The notes: generated from the sequence alone by a model not told the origin. 64,000 nt of DNA from Isoetes taiwanensis (GCA_021234155.1 JAJEKV010000075.1:5718908-5782907), one strand, 5' to 3'; positions 12,310 to 25,043 are shown, counted from the first letter of the stretch. Translations and numbers: made by a program.

Positions 12310-12480
12310 CCCCCTTATGTAACCCGAGGTGTCGCCGTCTGAACGGTCCAGATTGTGAGATCCGACGGCCCAGACGAAGCCACGTCGTAATCCCCAAGCA
12401 ACCCCCTTATTTGGGGCTTTTGATTTAGGCCGTTGGATTTAGGGGTTCGATCTGGACCGTCGGCTAAAAAGTCAATACAA
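12310..12480. repeat. MITE-like sequence with CCGTC motifs
   Basis: GAACGGTCCAGATT near 12337 and GATCTGGACCGTCGG near 12449 form an inverted pair, with further GACGG/CCGTT copies between. The motif is shared with the transposon-like ends near 930 and 4900. Boundaries are not defined. Confidence 0.35.
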
Positions 12481-12851
12481 TTTAAGACAATTTAAAGCAT
12501 TGAAGTTAATGCATTTGAAGAGATGGCACCACCTCAGCCGTCAGATTTAAGAATTTAATGTAGGCCATTGATAAAAATTCAATGAAATTAATTGCCATTT
12601 TTAGGTGGCGCCATGCCATATGCCATTTTTTTTCTCATTTATTTTAAAATCTTTTAGTGATGAGATGTCATTTTTTTTTAGATAAGGTGGCAATAATAAT
12701 CATTTATTCTTTAACAATTATTTTATTCTTTAATAATTATTTAATTTCTTAATTTGGGCCATAGAAGGTATTGAAATTAATTACAAGCTCAAGTGGTGCC
12801 GCCACTTCATTCCCCTTTGGTTTTCTTTTATTGTTCAAGGGTATATCGCAT

Positions 12852-13299
12852 GGCTCAGGATAATCTTACCCTGGATTGAGGGATCCCGGAGGTGTGATCC
12901 CGGAGGACGGCATCCCGGGAGGATGTGTGATCCCGGAGGACGGGATCCCGCCGTTAACTGCACAGTTAAAGGCTACTGCGCAGTTCGTAGGCCATTTTTT
13001 GGCAAGATTGGGGCAGCGCCATCGCTGCGGCGCTCGCCCTCCTTCCTCCTCCGCTGATACCTGATCCTATCCTCCCACTGATTCCGACCACCCTAGCACA
13101 AGCGCCATCCGATTTGGAGGAGAATCGAGCAAGAAAAACCCACACAAAAACTTCTCTGATTTTCCCTATAAGGGTTCAGTTTTTTGTGCAGTTACTGCGC
13201 AGTAAGGGGATCCCGTCCTCCGGGATCACACGTCCTCCCGGGATGCCGTCCTCCGGGATCACACCTCCAGGATCCCTCAAGGTAAGATTATCCTGAGCC
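12852..13299. mobile_element. 448-bp element with ~98-bp terminal inverted repeats
   Basis: The left arm starts GGCTCAGGATAATCTTACC and the right arm ends in its reverse complement. The arms (about 12852-12950 and 13200-13299) contain repeated GTGATCCCGGAGGACGG units, so each arm is itself repetitive. The interior carries no transposase. It is a non-autonomous foldback-like element. No convincing target duplication is visible at the edges (CGCAT on the left, CGCGCC on the right). Confidence 0.8.
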
Positions 13300-15128
13300 C
13301 GCGCCATATTGCATGTAGTAGACGCGGCGTGTGAATTCTGAAATCTCTGTTGCTCTGCTCCGTTCCAGGGCTCGATATGGCGTGAGCACTCAGGCCGCAT
13401 TTAATCTGGTAGCTCTGGATTGCTTGAGCTGGTGAAGTTTATCAAGAGAAATATTTCATAGGCTATCAGAGGATCAGGTTTTAATCCGGCAGGCTGCATT
13501 GTGCAGCCGGACTTTAGTTTGCCATGAATTCATATGCGTTCATGTTGAATCGAAGCTAGCATCTCAGAATCCCTTTGCGAGGCCAAAATCCCCTGTTTGC
13601 GCCTCGGATTTGAGTCATTACAAAATAGCAGGTTGTCCAGGGCGATGTCATTTGGGAAGGAGTTGCAGTTGAAACTACGAATAATCTGCCGCCAGAAACT
13701 CCGTTAGAGCCAATATCTAGAAGATGGAGACTATGGAGTATCTCTGCTATTGATGTTTCAAAAGCATTAGCTCCATACAGTAGTGGTTGTATCAATATCT
13801 GAATGTCCTTTTGATGTGCGCTGGTTCGTAAATCTTAAACTGATTTGCTAGAAGAACTCAGGCTTCTCCTCCTTTTTGTACAGTCCATGGAATTGTTCCT
13901 ATTGGTTTGCACTTGCTCTTCTTAGCATGAACGTTTGTGTGAGTAACATCTGGTTGCAGAGAGGTAAGACCATAGCTAACCCATCCATTTTCATGAATTT
14001 GTCTACAAGAACTGATACATCTGCTTTTCTACTGCAGAATGTTATTTCGAGCTTAAAGCTTGTGTTTGGTGCTCATCTAGAAGTGCTTAAGGTTATTGCA
14101 TCGGATATATTAAATATTACATCACACAGAAGTTTTTTTCCAAAGGATTAGAAGGATAACCTTAATCCATATTTTCAAGCAAGTGATATCTTTGTAAGAA
14201 TGCAAGTTATTATGAGCTGCAAAATTACAATTTCACCACAAATTTGGACAACGACTGGGAAGCTATTTGTCTGAGTTGTGGCCCCAGTTCTGGAGATGCA
14301 GCCGGAGAGAGCCAAGGCCCCATTTTTCCTGTTTATTGGCATTCAATCATCTGTTTTGTGGTGAGTTGTAATGCTTGGACTAGAGTAGAAAATAATTTGC
14401 AGCTTGATTTGATTTGACAGGTCAGGCAAGTTTACTCCTAGCAGCTTGTGAACTTCCAACACCATTATGCTAAGTTTCTAGCTCTGCACAGACACGTAAA
14501 ATCTAAAGTGGAGAATTGATGTTCCCTTGCGTGGAATTCTCTGCCAGGTACTTAAGGAAATGAGTCATTTGAAACGCGTTTGGAATTGGGGCTCTGTTTC
14601 TAGGTTTGTTATGCAGAGTAATGATGGAAGCCAGCATGATTGTATTGTGTACAAATTGCGCGAGCCCAGATGCTATTGCATTTTTTAGCTTTGCATGCTT
14701 GCCACTTGGAGCATTTGGATTCTGCCTCCCTTGGAAAGTCTCTGATTACCAGTAGAATATGTAAGATGCAAAAACACCTTCTACGGCATGTAAGATGCAA
14801 AAGAGGCTGTATATATGCAAAACATTTGCTAGTGATTTCGATGCCAAGGCTTTACAACTTGCAGAGCCTTTCATATCTGAAATTATGGACAGTATCTGCT
14901 GAACGTTGGACATAGGCTTCAGATGCTCTAGGCTTATGATGATTGCGGGGTTTGAGTATCGCATCATAGCATGCAAAAGATGTAGTCAAGTTAGCAAAAT
15001 ACGAGAACTGGGGAAAAGGTGAGGTTTTTGCATTTGAGCCCAATGTCTGGCGCATTATGTTGTGTCAGTCTGTTACCTTTCATAGAGATTTTCTTTGTCA
15101 GATTAATGGCATGTATTTGTGCAAACAG
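13300..15128. other. Non-coding stretch upstream of the histidine kinase exons
   Basis: I looked for the first half of the CHASE domain here and did not find it. The frame at 13876-14151 has no recognisable motif. It may be intron or unrelated sequence. Confidence 0.35.
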
Positions 15129-15625
15129 ATATGTAGGCTTTGATTTTGAATCTGTGGTCGAAAACCTGCTGAGACAACTTGCTGAAAGTCAAGCTATCAT
15201 TGTAAATGTTTTCGATGTCACAAACCAGTCAATGCCATTAGTCATGTATGGTCCAAACGTTTCAGATGATCTGGACACTCATGTTAGTCGTCTGGACTTT
15301 GGTGATCCATTGCGGAAACATGAAATGTGTTGCAGGTACTAGCCCAAGAATATTAGTTTGGTCCCCTTAATTGAACTAATAGGTAAATGTCAATCCATCA
15401 GAAATGAATTAAACAGGCTTTTAAGATTTCAATTTCAGGTCATGTAAGAAGCCACCTATTCCATGGTTAGCAATAACAACTGCTGGTGGAATATTCGTGA
15501 TTGCTTTACTTGCGGCACACATTCTGTATGCAGCAGGTAGCTGGATTGAAAAGGTGGAAGAAGATTGTCGGAAAATGGAAGCTCTCAAGGTTTAGGCAGA
15601 GTCTGCAGATGTTGCAAAGTCGCAG
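15129..15625 (+). pseudogene. Cytokinin-receptor-like histidine kinase, two exons, truncated
   Basis: Two exons (15129-15335, 15439-15625) join in phase with AG/GT borders. The first reads YVGFDFESVVENLLRQLAES then LDFGDPLRKHEMCCR, the distal half of the CHASE domain of AHK4/CRE1-type receptors. The second reads PPIPWLAITTAGGIFVIALL, the membrane segment after CHASE, then EEDCRKMEALK and AESADVAKSQ, the linker before HisKA. In the family CHASE binds cytokinin outside the cytosol and starts a His-Asp phosphorelay. An in-frame TAG at 15593-15595 lies just before the kinase domain. I found no HEIRTP-type exon downstream and no first CHASE exon upstream. It is most likely a fragmentary pseudogene. 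A sequencing error at the stop plus very long introns is the alternative. Confidence 0.8.
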
Positions 15626-16205
15626 GTATAGATACGTTTGCAACCACTAATTTTTGCGTCTATTTGTTCTTGTTATTGGGAAATCATCACATTGCTGATA
15701 TCGGGTACGTTGTGCAAGCTAAAGTGAGATGCATGTATGATAAACGTTATTAGTGACTTATTTCATTCAGCATTATGGTGTCAGAGCTTCTTTAGTCAGA
15801 TTTGAGGGTGCTAGGTTAGGAAGATACTTCAGAAAGATTTTTGACCTTTCTATTGCGGATCAGGTTTTGGATCTGGGAGAGAAGCTATTCTGAGAGATCT
15901 GGCGAGATCTTTAATACTCATATATTAGATGATTAAAAGAATAATTTATTAGGTTGCTAGGAAAAGAAGGATGTTGGAAACTGAGGATGGATGGGTTTGA
16001 GCTCCTTATTCTGCATCACTGCTCCTTACGGACACACCACTAGAGCCTTTTGCAACACCGCTTTTTAATGGGAAGACCACTAGAGCCCTTTCCAACATGA
16101 TGGTGAACAATTTTATGTGATCATCATGTGCTGCAAATGACTGGAGCCTTTTCGAACCTCATCTATACACTAAACACCTTCCTGGAACGATCATATTGGA
16201 AACTG

Positions 16206-16278
16206 GGAAGAATTGACTGGCTAGCAAACCCAGGACCTTCTGTTACCAAGTCAAGTGCCCTGCCACTGAGCTACCAGC
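16206..16278 (-). mobile_element. tRNA-derived SINE-like head
   Basis: Read on the minus strand, TAGCTCAGTGGCAGG fits a Pol III A box, and about 40 bases on GGGTTTGCTAGCC approximates a B box. The acceptor stem does not pair and the anticodon arm is poor, so it is not a functional tRNA. It is best read as a relic of a tRNA-derived SINE. Confidence 0.4.
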
Positions 16279-17236
16279 TTGTGAGTGCACATTGCATATA
16301 TTTTCTTACTGTTTAGAGATGAGAAAAGTAATTAATAAATCAATAGATAGGAAAAGATGGGTTCAGGAGTTAAATTTGTCCTTTGCATGCTGTTCTGGTG
16401 AGCCTGCACATCTCTAACTAAAGTACCTTATTCATTTAGTGGTTCTGTTTGCCCTAATTTTGCAATGCTATGATAAATTGCTTTTGTGGCATGAGCCATG
16501 ATGTGATTGTAGACAGAAGCAGATGGTTGCCTCCCATACATCATTAACACCTATTATCTAATTTACTTTATCTAATTTATAAAAGTTACATTGTTTTATT
16601 TCGCTCAGTTGAATAAGCTCACATATGCTGGAGATTTTGGCTTAATTATAAAGGCAATTATGAAACATCTCTTAGAATAGCTCCAAATGCTCTGTGTTGG
16701 CTCTGTTATTGCAAGCCAGTTTTTGGTCCAGCTGCTACAAGACCGACCAGTTCCATAGTATTAATGATCCCATATTTGCCTTTATTTGGCTTAATAATAA
16801 TCTGCCTTTCTCAAATCCCATCTTTACAGTGAAATGCTGTGCTTTGCAAGTATTTATGTTCTCATATGATGCTTTGCATGTGCATATGAAACATGTGGAT
16901 GTTATACATGTAATTTTTCAACTTTATGTTACTTCATGTTGGCGCATCTAATTTTATGTTCGTGTTGGCGCATCTATTTAGTAAATTGGCAGGCATGCTT
17001 TTGTTGCAGGCAGTGATGATCCACGTGTAAATAGGAAGTTCTTGAGCATCTACATTTGGGTTTATCCTTCTCTTATGCCTAGATTAAATGTCAGAATTTG
17101 AAGCCCTGGTAATTCTAGGGCCTTCCTTTTAAGTATGATTTGAGCACGAGGGTGAGCATGTGCGTTCAAACTCTTTATTCATAGACAAAAAGAAGGTGAG
17201 ATCCAGTCTCGATCTGCAAATGGTCTGGCATGGCAG

Positions 17237-17332
17237 CGTGCATAAATGTCTTTGTTCTGAATATGGATCTTTGTACTTGATACACGTGCATAAATGTCTT
17301 TGTTCTGAATATGGATCTTTGTACTTGATACA
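17237..17332. repeat. Two-copy tandem repeat, period 48 bp
   Basis: Units 17237-17284 and 17285-17332 are identical by eye, beginning CGTGCATAAATGTCTTTGTT. Confidence 0.9.
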
Positions 17333-18016
17333 CGTTGCCTTCTTTCTGTATTCACTTCAATCTTACCTGAGATGTTCAAGTCTACATGATATAGTAATAT
17401 AGACATGCGCAGGTCATTTTCAAATCCCGGCTTGTTGGGCTTTTGCCATAGTTTTGCAGATTTATTTGTGGATCCTTACTTTTACTGGGAAGGCTCCTTC
17501 TCATTGGGCATTTCAATGTTGTGCATTTGCAACTATTGCCTAGGTGAATGCGAGCCTTTGAAAAAGCAGAGCATGAGGTAAATATACCTAGTTAACTATG
17601 TTTCAAGTTCCATGCTACTTAATTTGGCAAATCGTTTTGCTTCTCTGTTATTGAGCACCATTAACTCCTCATATTGGCACAGTGAGATAAATATCAGAAT
17701 ATGGGAACATTGTCTCTGAACAATGATTATTTATGACAATCAGTTTTACTTCAAAACTTTGTTATGTTGGTGCAATTTTCAAAGGTGATTGAGAATGCAC
17801 AGAAATATGAATTTAGCTTATTGGCCATATGGTAATGCAATGAAGCCGATGTTCTTACTTACTGTTGGCCCCAACGCCACATTCACTAGTTGCAGGGAAC
17901 TATGTGAAGGCAAGCCCACCCTCAAGTACGTCTGTAACAGCCGGATTACCTGTTTCCATGCAATAAATCTCGCCAAAGTGTTTCATGCCATATCTTCAAG
18001 TTGTGAAGGCAAAGTG

Positions 18017-18255
18017 TTAAAAGAACTATTGCTTGCACCTTTATTTTTAAGATTGAAGCATGAGTTTGTCTTTTGCAAAGGCAAGATTTTGACATTGTTT
18101 GAACTTTGGATGATGTACACGTAGTTGCCATTTTGTATTAAAAGAACTATTCCTTGCACCTTTATTTTTAAAAGTGAGGCATGAGTTTATCTTCTGCAAA
18201 GGCAAGATTTTGACATTTTTTTGAACTTTGGATGTTGTATACGTAGGTGCCATTC
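18017..18255. repeat. Two-copy imperfect repeat, period 121 bp
   Basis: The first unit starts TTAAAAGAACTATTGCTTGC at 18017 and the second at 18138, with scattered substitutions and small indels, so this duplication is older than the 48-bp ones. No coding content. Confidence 0.8.
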
Positions 18256-20388
18256 TTTGTGGCGACGGTAGTTGTCCATACTAAAGTTTTGAACAAAAGT
18301 TTGCACACGTTGAGAATTGTGTCAGGAGCAAGTATTAGAGCTATTCAAAGCTATTCAGGTCCTTAGCTCTGAATGCAAAACATTTGATCTAAGGGACCTT
18401 TGGATGTGAAACATTTGATCTGGCAATGATTTTAAGTCTTGTGCAAATTTGTCAAGCATGTACAAATTGCATAACCTTGCATGTGTAACTTTTCTTTTCT
18501 TTTTTAATAATAACTCAAGCATTTTGTAGAAGAGATGGATTGTGCAAGGTTCAACCCTTTGCAATTTTCAAGTCACTCTATATTTGGATGCCTATTTAGG
18601 AGTAGTTTTGAATAGAGCGACGATCAAAAACTTTATTGACATCCCCAATTAGATCAGTGCGCATTTCAATAACATATTACCTTTAGAATATGCAGTGCAA
18701 GGAGCTTGTGGAATACCAACTAAATTCTTTTACTTTAACCAAATCATTGTGCATCTAGTGATAATAGTGTCCATACATTTGCAAAATAGCAAGAGCAAAT
18801 TATAGCAGAATTGTAGGACCACCAAGAGAAGTTGTATGCAGCTGTGTACTTGTCCACGGTTCGAATAGATGCATTTAAATGGAGGAAAAGAAGCGCGAAC
18901 ATCCATTCTCAAAGTCTCCTAACGAATATTGGCAGGAGATTCAAAATGTACAAGGTGAAATGCTCAAACTGGGCTGAACATATCAATTTTTTGTATTCAT
19001 GTTCTATGATTCTAGCACATTATGTACATACGTGGATTGTATCTTTTGGCATGTGTATTTCACCGAGACTCTCTCCGAGATAGTGCCCAAATTGTAACGC
19101 CTTTTGTGCGGTCCGGCAAAGAATTTTGTTACCTTAGGACCATTATAGTTACGCCCACAGTTCATTGGGGCTAAGAGTGTATTAAGAGCATGTATAATGG
19201 GACCACCATCTTAAGATGAACATGACATGGTAGATGATGGGAGGATTGAATTGTCGGTATATGGAAGAGCTTGAGGTATCAAAAGCATAATGGCGAAAGG
19301 AATTGGTTGAGAAGACCCAGTGGTAGAGTAATCTTAAAGCAAAGGATTAGAGCATTGTCAAAATTGTAAGGCATGATATTTTGGGGCCTTACAACGCATG
19401 TCAATATACGTAGAGGATTTTATTCCCAAATGTTCGTAAACTATAGTTCATGGACACATTTATAGTACAAAATGCACCTTTCAACTACAAATAGTGTATA
19501 GCTATACATGAATGTCTATCATCGAGTGTTCCTGAGAAAGCCGAAATTAATTCACCCAGGAGTCAAGGACAAGCTTTTTGTTTGTACATTTGATACGATT
19601 GTTGAATTTGCCTCGAATAAAATTGGATACGCATGAAGAATAAGAAAATAAATGAAGTTGATAAGTAGGGAACAAATTATCAATGACGTGTGTGGATGCA
19701 TGTAGACTGTTTACCAAATATCTATGCTCATTGTTAGAGGAGATGCAAGTTAATTTCGCTGAGCCAAGACAACCTACATGCTGAAAAAAGCGGGGACATC
19801 TATCACCAAGAATGGATGCTCGTCGAATAAAGCTATACCCAATAGGATTTATAGACAAAGTTTGCTTCGTTATCGTAGAGTGATCAGATGAAATCTAATT
19901 GCAAGTCTCCATTCTAATGAACAACGATGAGCTCCATTGAATGGCCATCAAGCAAAGGGTTTAGCTTAAAACTTCATGACTTTGGACTGGATGCATGCTA
20001 TCATTCTTGCCACTCTTAATCTTGGATTTTGTTCCCAAATTTCGTAAACCATAGTTCAGCACTGTTAATAGTATATATAAGAAAAACGTGATTAGCCCTA
20101 GAATTCACCTCGAACGTTGACCGCCAGGTTGAGTCAAAATACTCCTTGGGAAACGGTTTGCCTTTGAGGTGTCATTTTTCGTGTCACGAGCCAGACGTTG
20201 GATACTGGAACGTGAGTTTACTCCGTCCCAGTGGTTTCCAGCCTTGGGTTCGCATCTGCTTCCATAGAATATCCTATAAGATAGGTTCTATACGTACAAA
20301 ATTAAAATTCCTGACGTATAAAGTTAAAAAATACGTATTTTCAATAAAATAATGATTTAACGTATAAAACCTCGCCGCCTAAAAATCT

Positions 20389-20640
20389 TCAGACGCTTAA
20401 ACCTTCGCGGAAAGCGACATTGAAAAAATATTTTCGCATGCGAAATACACGTAATAGCGGGCGCCGAAAAGGACAGTTCGACATTCGCTACGCCGAAGTT
20501 ACCGTCAAAGCCGTGACGCGAAATTTTTTCACAGACGCTTATCCAGCTTTATTTCAGACGCCGAACGGCGCGGTGTTCACAGACGCTTGCTTAATGTGTT
20601 TCACAGACGCTTTCACGATGTTTTCGTCAGACGTTAAATT
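20389..20640. repeat. Dispersed CAGACGCTT motif cluster
   Basis: TTCACAGACGCTT or a close variant occurs about six times in 250 bp (near 20389, 20528, 20554, 20576, 20598 and 20625), mostly in one orientation. A plus-strand open frame (20420-20758) reads it as repeated FTDA, but spacing is irregular and no family is recognised. The surrounding GC content is raised. It could be a degenerate tandem array in a transposon or LTR. Confidence 0.45.
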
Positions 20641-20759
20641 TTTTTATATATTTTGGGCGCTGGGATTTCAGTTTTGCGCCAATAAAGAAGGTATTCTTAG
20701 CCAAACCTTCCAACTTGCCTCCCAAAACTTTTTTTTTTTTGTTTTCCTTAGTTTTTAGA

Positions 20760-21958
20760 CAATTTTTGTTGTTTTTTTGATAGTTTAGGCTAGGCAAGGC
20801 CCGCAGTTAGGCCCTCGCCTGTTGCCCCCCTGTGTAAGGGGTGTAACGATGGTGAGTGCCTTGTCCTGTGGGCTGAGCTTGGCCTATTTTAGAAAAAGAA
20901 AAAAAAATAATTTAAGAAAAATAATAATTCAAGACAAAAATAAAAAAGAAACAATAATATATTAAATTTTGTTGCCTTCCCTTTGACGAAACAACCTTAG
21001 TACCAATTAGAATTAGTGGCCTTAGGGTTTCGTGTTGCCAACGACGGAGGCATGCCCCTTGCCTGGTATTGCCGCATTTATTTGCGCCATGCCGAGGGTG
21101 GGTGGTGATGCTGAAGTTTGAGGCAACTAGGGTCACCCTTTTTTAAGTATAACCCTCACCGACATTTGTTGGCCTTGGTCACGCGGTGTTGAAAGGTGTG
21201 TGTTGTACTCTTATTGAGGGTTATTTGAATATTTTACTAATACATTCCCTAGTTCCTGATGATAGTGTTGTTGATGAAAGTCCGACACTAATAGAGGAAC
21301 TGGCGTTTGTTTTAGTAGGCATTCGATTGGTCTTCGCTTTTGAAAAAGCGTGACTTGGGTGGGATAAGTGCAATGCATTTTAAACTTGCTAGCCTCAAGA
21401 TTTTGGCAAAGAGTCGGGCTATAGATCATAAATCGTGTTTTGGTCCTTTTTCAAGTGTGTTATCCCATCCTTGGCCTTGCACATACATACTTATGAACCG
21501 CTTAAAATTTACCAAGAATAGGATAAAATGTTAGTGTCTCCGTAGTAGCTTAAAATTAACGTTTTCATGTGGTTAAAGAAATTGATTACCGTCATGTGTT
21601 AAGCACTAAATTGAAAGTTTTGTCTTTGCTTGACTTGTAGGTGTTGTTTGTTGTCATTTTGCGCATTGTTGTGGAGTCGCATTTTGCTAGCTAGCTAGAT
21701 AATCCCTTAAGACAAGCAAGATGACTTTCGTAAAAGAGAGCGGTTAACCCCCAACCAAATGTGGCATTAACGCCTCAAATAGAGTCGCAACCAAGAGAGG
21801 CATTGGCGCCCCAAACAGAGGCTACTGAGTTGCAACTCGAGTCATCTTCGCACCATTGCCGCCAGAGAAAAGAAGTAGACCACAACAAGCATGGTCTACT
21901 TTGAGACCGAATTTATGAACTGGTTGTATAATCTACAGGCAATGCTTCAGCTCAGGAT
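20760..21958. other. No recognisable gene
   Basis: Homopolymer-rich and otherwise featureless. A short frame from 21959 onward leads into the kinase-like relic. Confidence 0.35.
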
Positions 21959-23486
21959 TTGGAATTGATTACCAACAGTGAGGAAGGATGGCTAGGCTAC
22001 CATGCAAACTTGGTAAAAGATGCCGAGAGGGCTTTTAAACTTCGAATGATGGATCTAGAGCCCGAAAAGTGTGAGCAAGAGAGGTATACATGGATAGTGG
22101 GTAATATTAGCCGCACTACCGAATATGATCACGTAAGTTTCAAATTTGAGTAGTCCTCGCTTGAGGGTAGAGCTAAAAAAGAAAAAGCCAACACATGGAA
22201 TGTGGCGGACCAACGTAAAATTAAAGAAAGAAGCCCATCAACCCCTCATCTTGTTAAGAAAGTGTTGGCGCAAACCATAAAAGCCAAACGTCCTGGTGAG
22301 ACAGATAGGGAGTGGGAAGCTCGTAGAAGAGCAGATGCCAAGACAACTTGGTTTGCCAAAGTAGATTCATCACAGATAATAAAATGCATAAATCTAATTG
22401 GTTCCGTTCATATGGCCGTATATAAGTGCAATATTTTAGGGTCTAGTTTTATTAAGGATGAACCTTATTGTGTAAAACTCCAACATGATAATTTTCACCC
22501 AAGTACAGATCCCAATAAGTTAGTGCAAGCTATGTTGAAGAACATGAGGGAGTCTCTGGAATGCAAGTTAGGCACGGTGTATAATGATTGCATTGGTAGC
22601 ACAACCGCCTAGAAAGACAAGGGTTAATTTTCCCTTTTTGGAATGGAGGTTCGTTGGCAACCTTCTTTACAAGTCATGGAAGCAATGCTTTTGCAGAGCT
22701 TGCATTCAAGAAGTTAGGAGCTGTCCCCAGAGTTGAGACGGACTTGAGGTTGCTTGAGGAGCAAAAAAGAAAGAATTATTTGTTGCCTCTAGGGTTGGGG
22801 ACTTGGCAATGTCATTTTGGAGCGGGCTACGAAAACTCCATCAAGAAAGATATTTGCATATGGACTTGCATCCGGGCAATATATTGCTCCATTTTGATTA
22901 TGGAAAGGAGAAGGGATGTACTGATCCTCAGGCTGTATACATTGGCATTTGTGATTGGGGTGAATCTAGGTTGATCGGCGAGACAGTGGAGGTAAAACGA
23001 TGGCATTACAAGGGTTTGGATGGCGAGGGTAAGAAAAGAATTGAGATGGAAAGGGCCAGGCATCCATATATGCATGATGATCTTCTTTTTGGTAGTGGCT
23101 CAAGACAAAGGCTCGCAAGGATTGACTTTGATTTGCACGGGGCAGCCTACATTGTCTACTACTTGGCTGATTTTGCTAGTAAGCACTCCTACCTGGAGTC
23201 AATAGGAAGCTTGGAGCAGCAAGGCAAGCATCGGAGAATGTGCGACTACTTGAAACATTGTGTTGAGTCGCCAATGAGAGACAAAACACGAAAATTTGAT
23301 ATGGCCCAGCTACTTGACACTATGCGGAGCAGTTTTCATTGCTCTCCAATGCCCGCACGAGGCCACGCTTGGAATCGATTGGATTCTTCAACTTGGCCAG
23401 TGGTGGCGACGACGCTAGATGAGACCAAGCTGGTCCTAGTCACGCTTAGCGTGCATATTCTGTCGAGTATTCACACACGAGCATAA
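21959..23486 (+). pseudogene. Protein-kinase-like gene, broken
   Basis: Pieces of a kinase-like fold lie in order. 22202-22612 contains MAVYKCNILGSSF and PYCVKLQ, consistent with the N-lobe and its beta-3 lysine. 22803-23486 (227 residues) contains YLHMDLHPGNILLHFDYG, a catalytic-loop match (residues about 18-35) with HMDLHPGN in place of HRDLKPEN, and ICDWGES (about 49-55), a DFG-type metal-binding motif with Trp for Phe. Between them (22613-22802) the frame is broken by several stops. Such DWG kinase-like proteins belong, as far as I recall, to repetitive families of non-flowering plants. Product and substrate are unknown. Loss of the continuous frame suggests a pseudogene, although unrecognised introns could join the parts. 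Confidence 0.6.
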
Positions 23487-23728
23487 TTTCACATTCAAAC
23501 ATTCTTGTACTATATAATATTCCAAATAAATTGATTAAACGAGTGTTTGATGCTATTTGAGAAATTATTGTTTGTGTGTATAGCTTAGTTCCTATTTTTG
23601 CGTGTTTTTTGTGTTATTTATTGTGTGTTTTTTGTATATGTTGCAGCTAACGAAAATTATAAAGACAAGAGGTCAAAGCACACCGTCACAAGTCAATCAA
23701 CGCATCAGTCCAAGTTAGCACTATAATT

Positions 23729-25043
23729 ATGTCTCGTGAAGGAGACGAAGAATCTCATCCACAGAATGTGGGTACGTCGGAGCAGCAGCAGGATGAGCAT
23801 GATTTTTCGGTACCCACGAATTTGAGGACTCCCTCTCCTTTCTTGCAAGACATAGAGAATGATCTTGAAATGTCAGCTGCTCGGCAGATGGAGAGAGCAG
23901 CGGCATATGCAAGAGCGAATGAGTTTCGCACGGCCGAGTTAAGAAGGCTGCGTGCGATGGACGAAGTTTCGAAGAGGGAGGATATGCACCATCACAGAGG
24001 TGCATAATGTAGCCAGCGAGTCAGGGTCAGGCCATTGTCCGCATGGAGCAGATTACGAAGACATAATGGCAAATTTGGACAAGAATGAGTTTGAAAGAGA
24101 GTGGCCTAGTAGGAGGGGTAAGTATAAGGCTCACGAGTGCAGGATTGCTCTGGTTCGAGCAAAAGCAGTCGAGCGCCATGTCCAAGTGAAGGGACATTTA
24201 CCCCACAATGGAGAGTTCAGCAAGGGTTTCGCACAGCAAGTATACTACGAGCTTGTGAAGGGAGTGCCCGTAAATTATGGGAGTAGAAAATGGAGGCAAG
24301 GAAGCGGTAGTGGCAGCACCAAGAGGGTCAAGCTATCGGAAGATAGCGAGAGTGGGGCACATGGTGAGCCTGTCACCATTACATACATTGTTTCTGACGC
24401 TCTCCAACTTTTGGAGGTGGCAGGGGTTGCTGCGGTTGGAGCCGTGAATGACCTTGTAGATATTCGGGCCCAACTAGAGAATGAGAGAAGTCGGAACCTA
24501 ACCCTCTCCGAAGAGAATATTCGCTTAAAGGACCGTGCTGATGGGTATGAGAAGATGGCTGCTGAATTAGAGGACACTAAACGGCAGCTAGCGGCTTTGA
24601 ATAGAGAGGTTACGGTCCTCATGACTAACAACGATCACTTGCGCAATCTGACAAAATCGTTGGACTCTGATCCTTTTAGGGTGACTTCGGAGCAGGCAAT
24701 ATCATATCTCCCTCGTGAGTATTTGTATGAGAGCCAGTGGGAGGACCTGAAGCTCCAAGATTCCAGACATTGCCCAGTGTGTGGTGACAACTTGACACAG
24801 GTGGGTTGGTACACTCTAGGGTGTGGGCATTGCCTGCACATGCGATGTCCAATGCAAGATGGATGGATTTTTCCCGAGTTACAATATGCCATATTAAATA
24901 TGCAAGGTCGCGATGCCAAAGATTGCCACATCCGACCGCCGCGGGGAGGGATGGGCAGATGCACACTTTTCAAACCTTTCGCGAGATGGAATTGTGGAGG
25001 GGTGGAGGAGCCGCGTGAAGGGAGAGACAGTTTTGGACATTAA
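23729..25043 (+). CDS. Coiled-coil protein with C-terminal RING-like zinc ligands
   Basis: Two overlapping frames, 23729-24007 and 23952-25043, seem to be one protein with a one-base shift or small intron near 23990-24010. The first is Glu/Gln/Arg-rich (MEAA-like helices: ARQMERAAAYARANEFRTAE). The second has a basic region, then a coiled coil (about residues 168-240, RAQLENERSRNLTLSEEN), then CPVCGDN followed by LGCGHCLHMRCP, spacing that suits a RING-type or related zinc site. I do not recognise the family. It sits between a kinase-like relic and the hairpin array, both on the plus strand, and may belong to the same mobile unit. Function should not be inferred beyond possible zinc and protein binding. 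Confidence 0.5.

Larger units (their letters stand above)
15626..20380. other. Long non-coding stretch with local repeats
   Basis: No kinase exons or other coding sequence recognised. It contains a tRNA-like SINE head (16206-16278), two-copy repeats (17237-17332, 18017-18255) and a 35-bp motif near 19407 repeated imperfectly near 20024. Confidence 0.4.

Noticed and set aside
16206-16278. Functional tRNA gene on the minus strand
   Set aside because: A and B boxes are present but the acceptor stem does not pair and the anticodon arm is poor; more consistent with a SINE relic.
22654-22974. Separate 106-residue gene in the kinase-like region
   Set aside because: It overlaps the catalytic-loop frame in another phase; only the other frame carries the kinase motifs.
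24275-24973. Minus-strand frames of 118, 112 and 96 residues
   Set aside because: Shadows of the plus-strand coiled-coil/zinc protein; no motif of their own.
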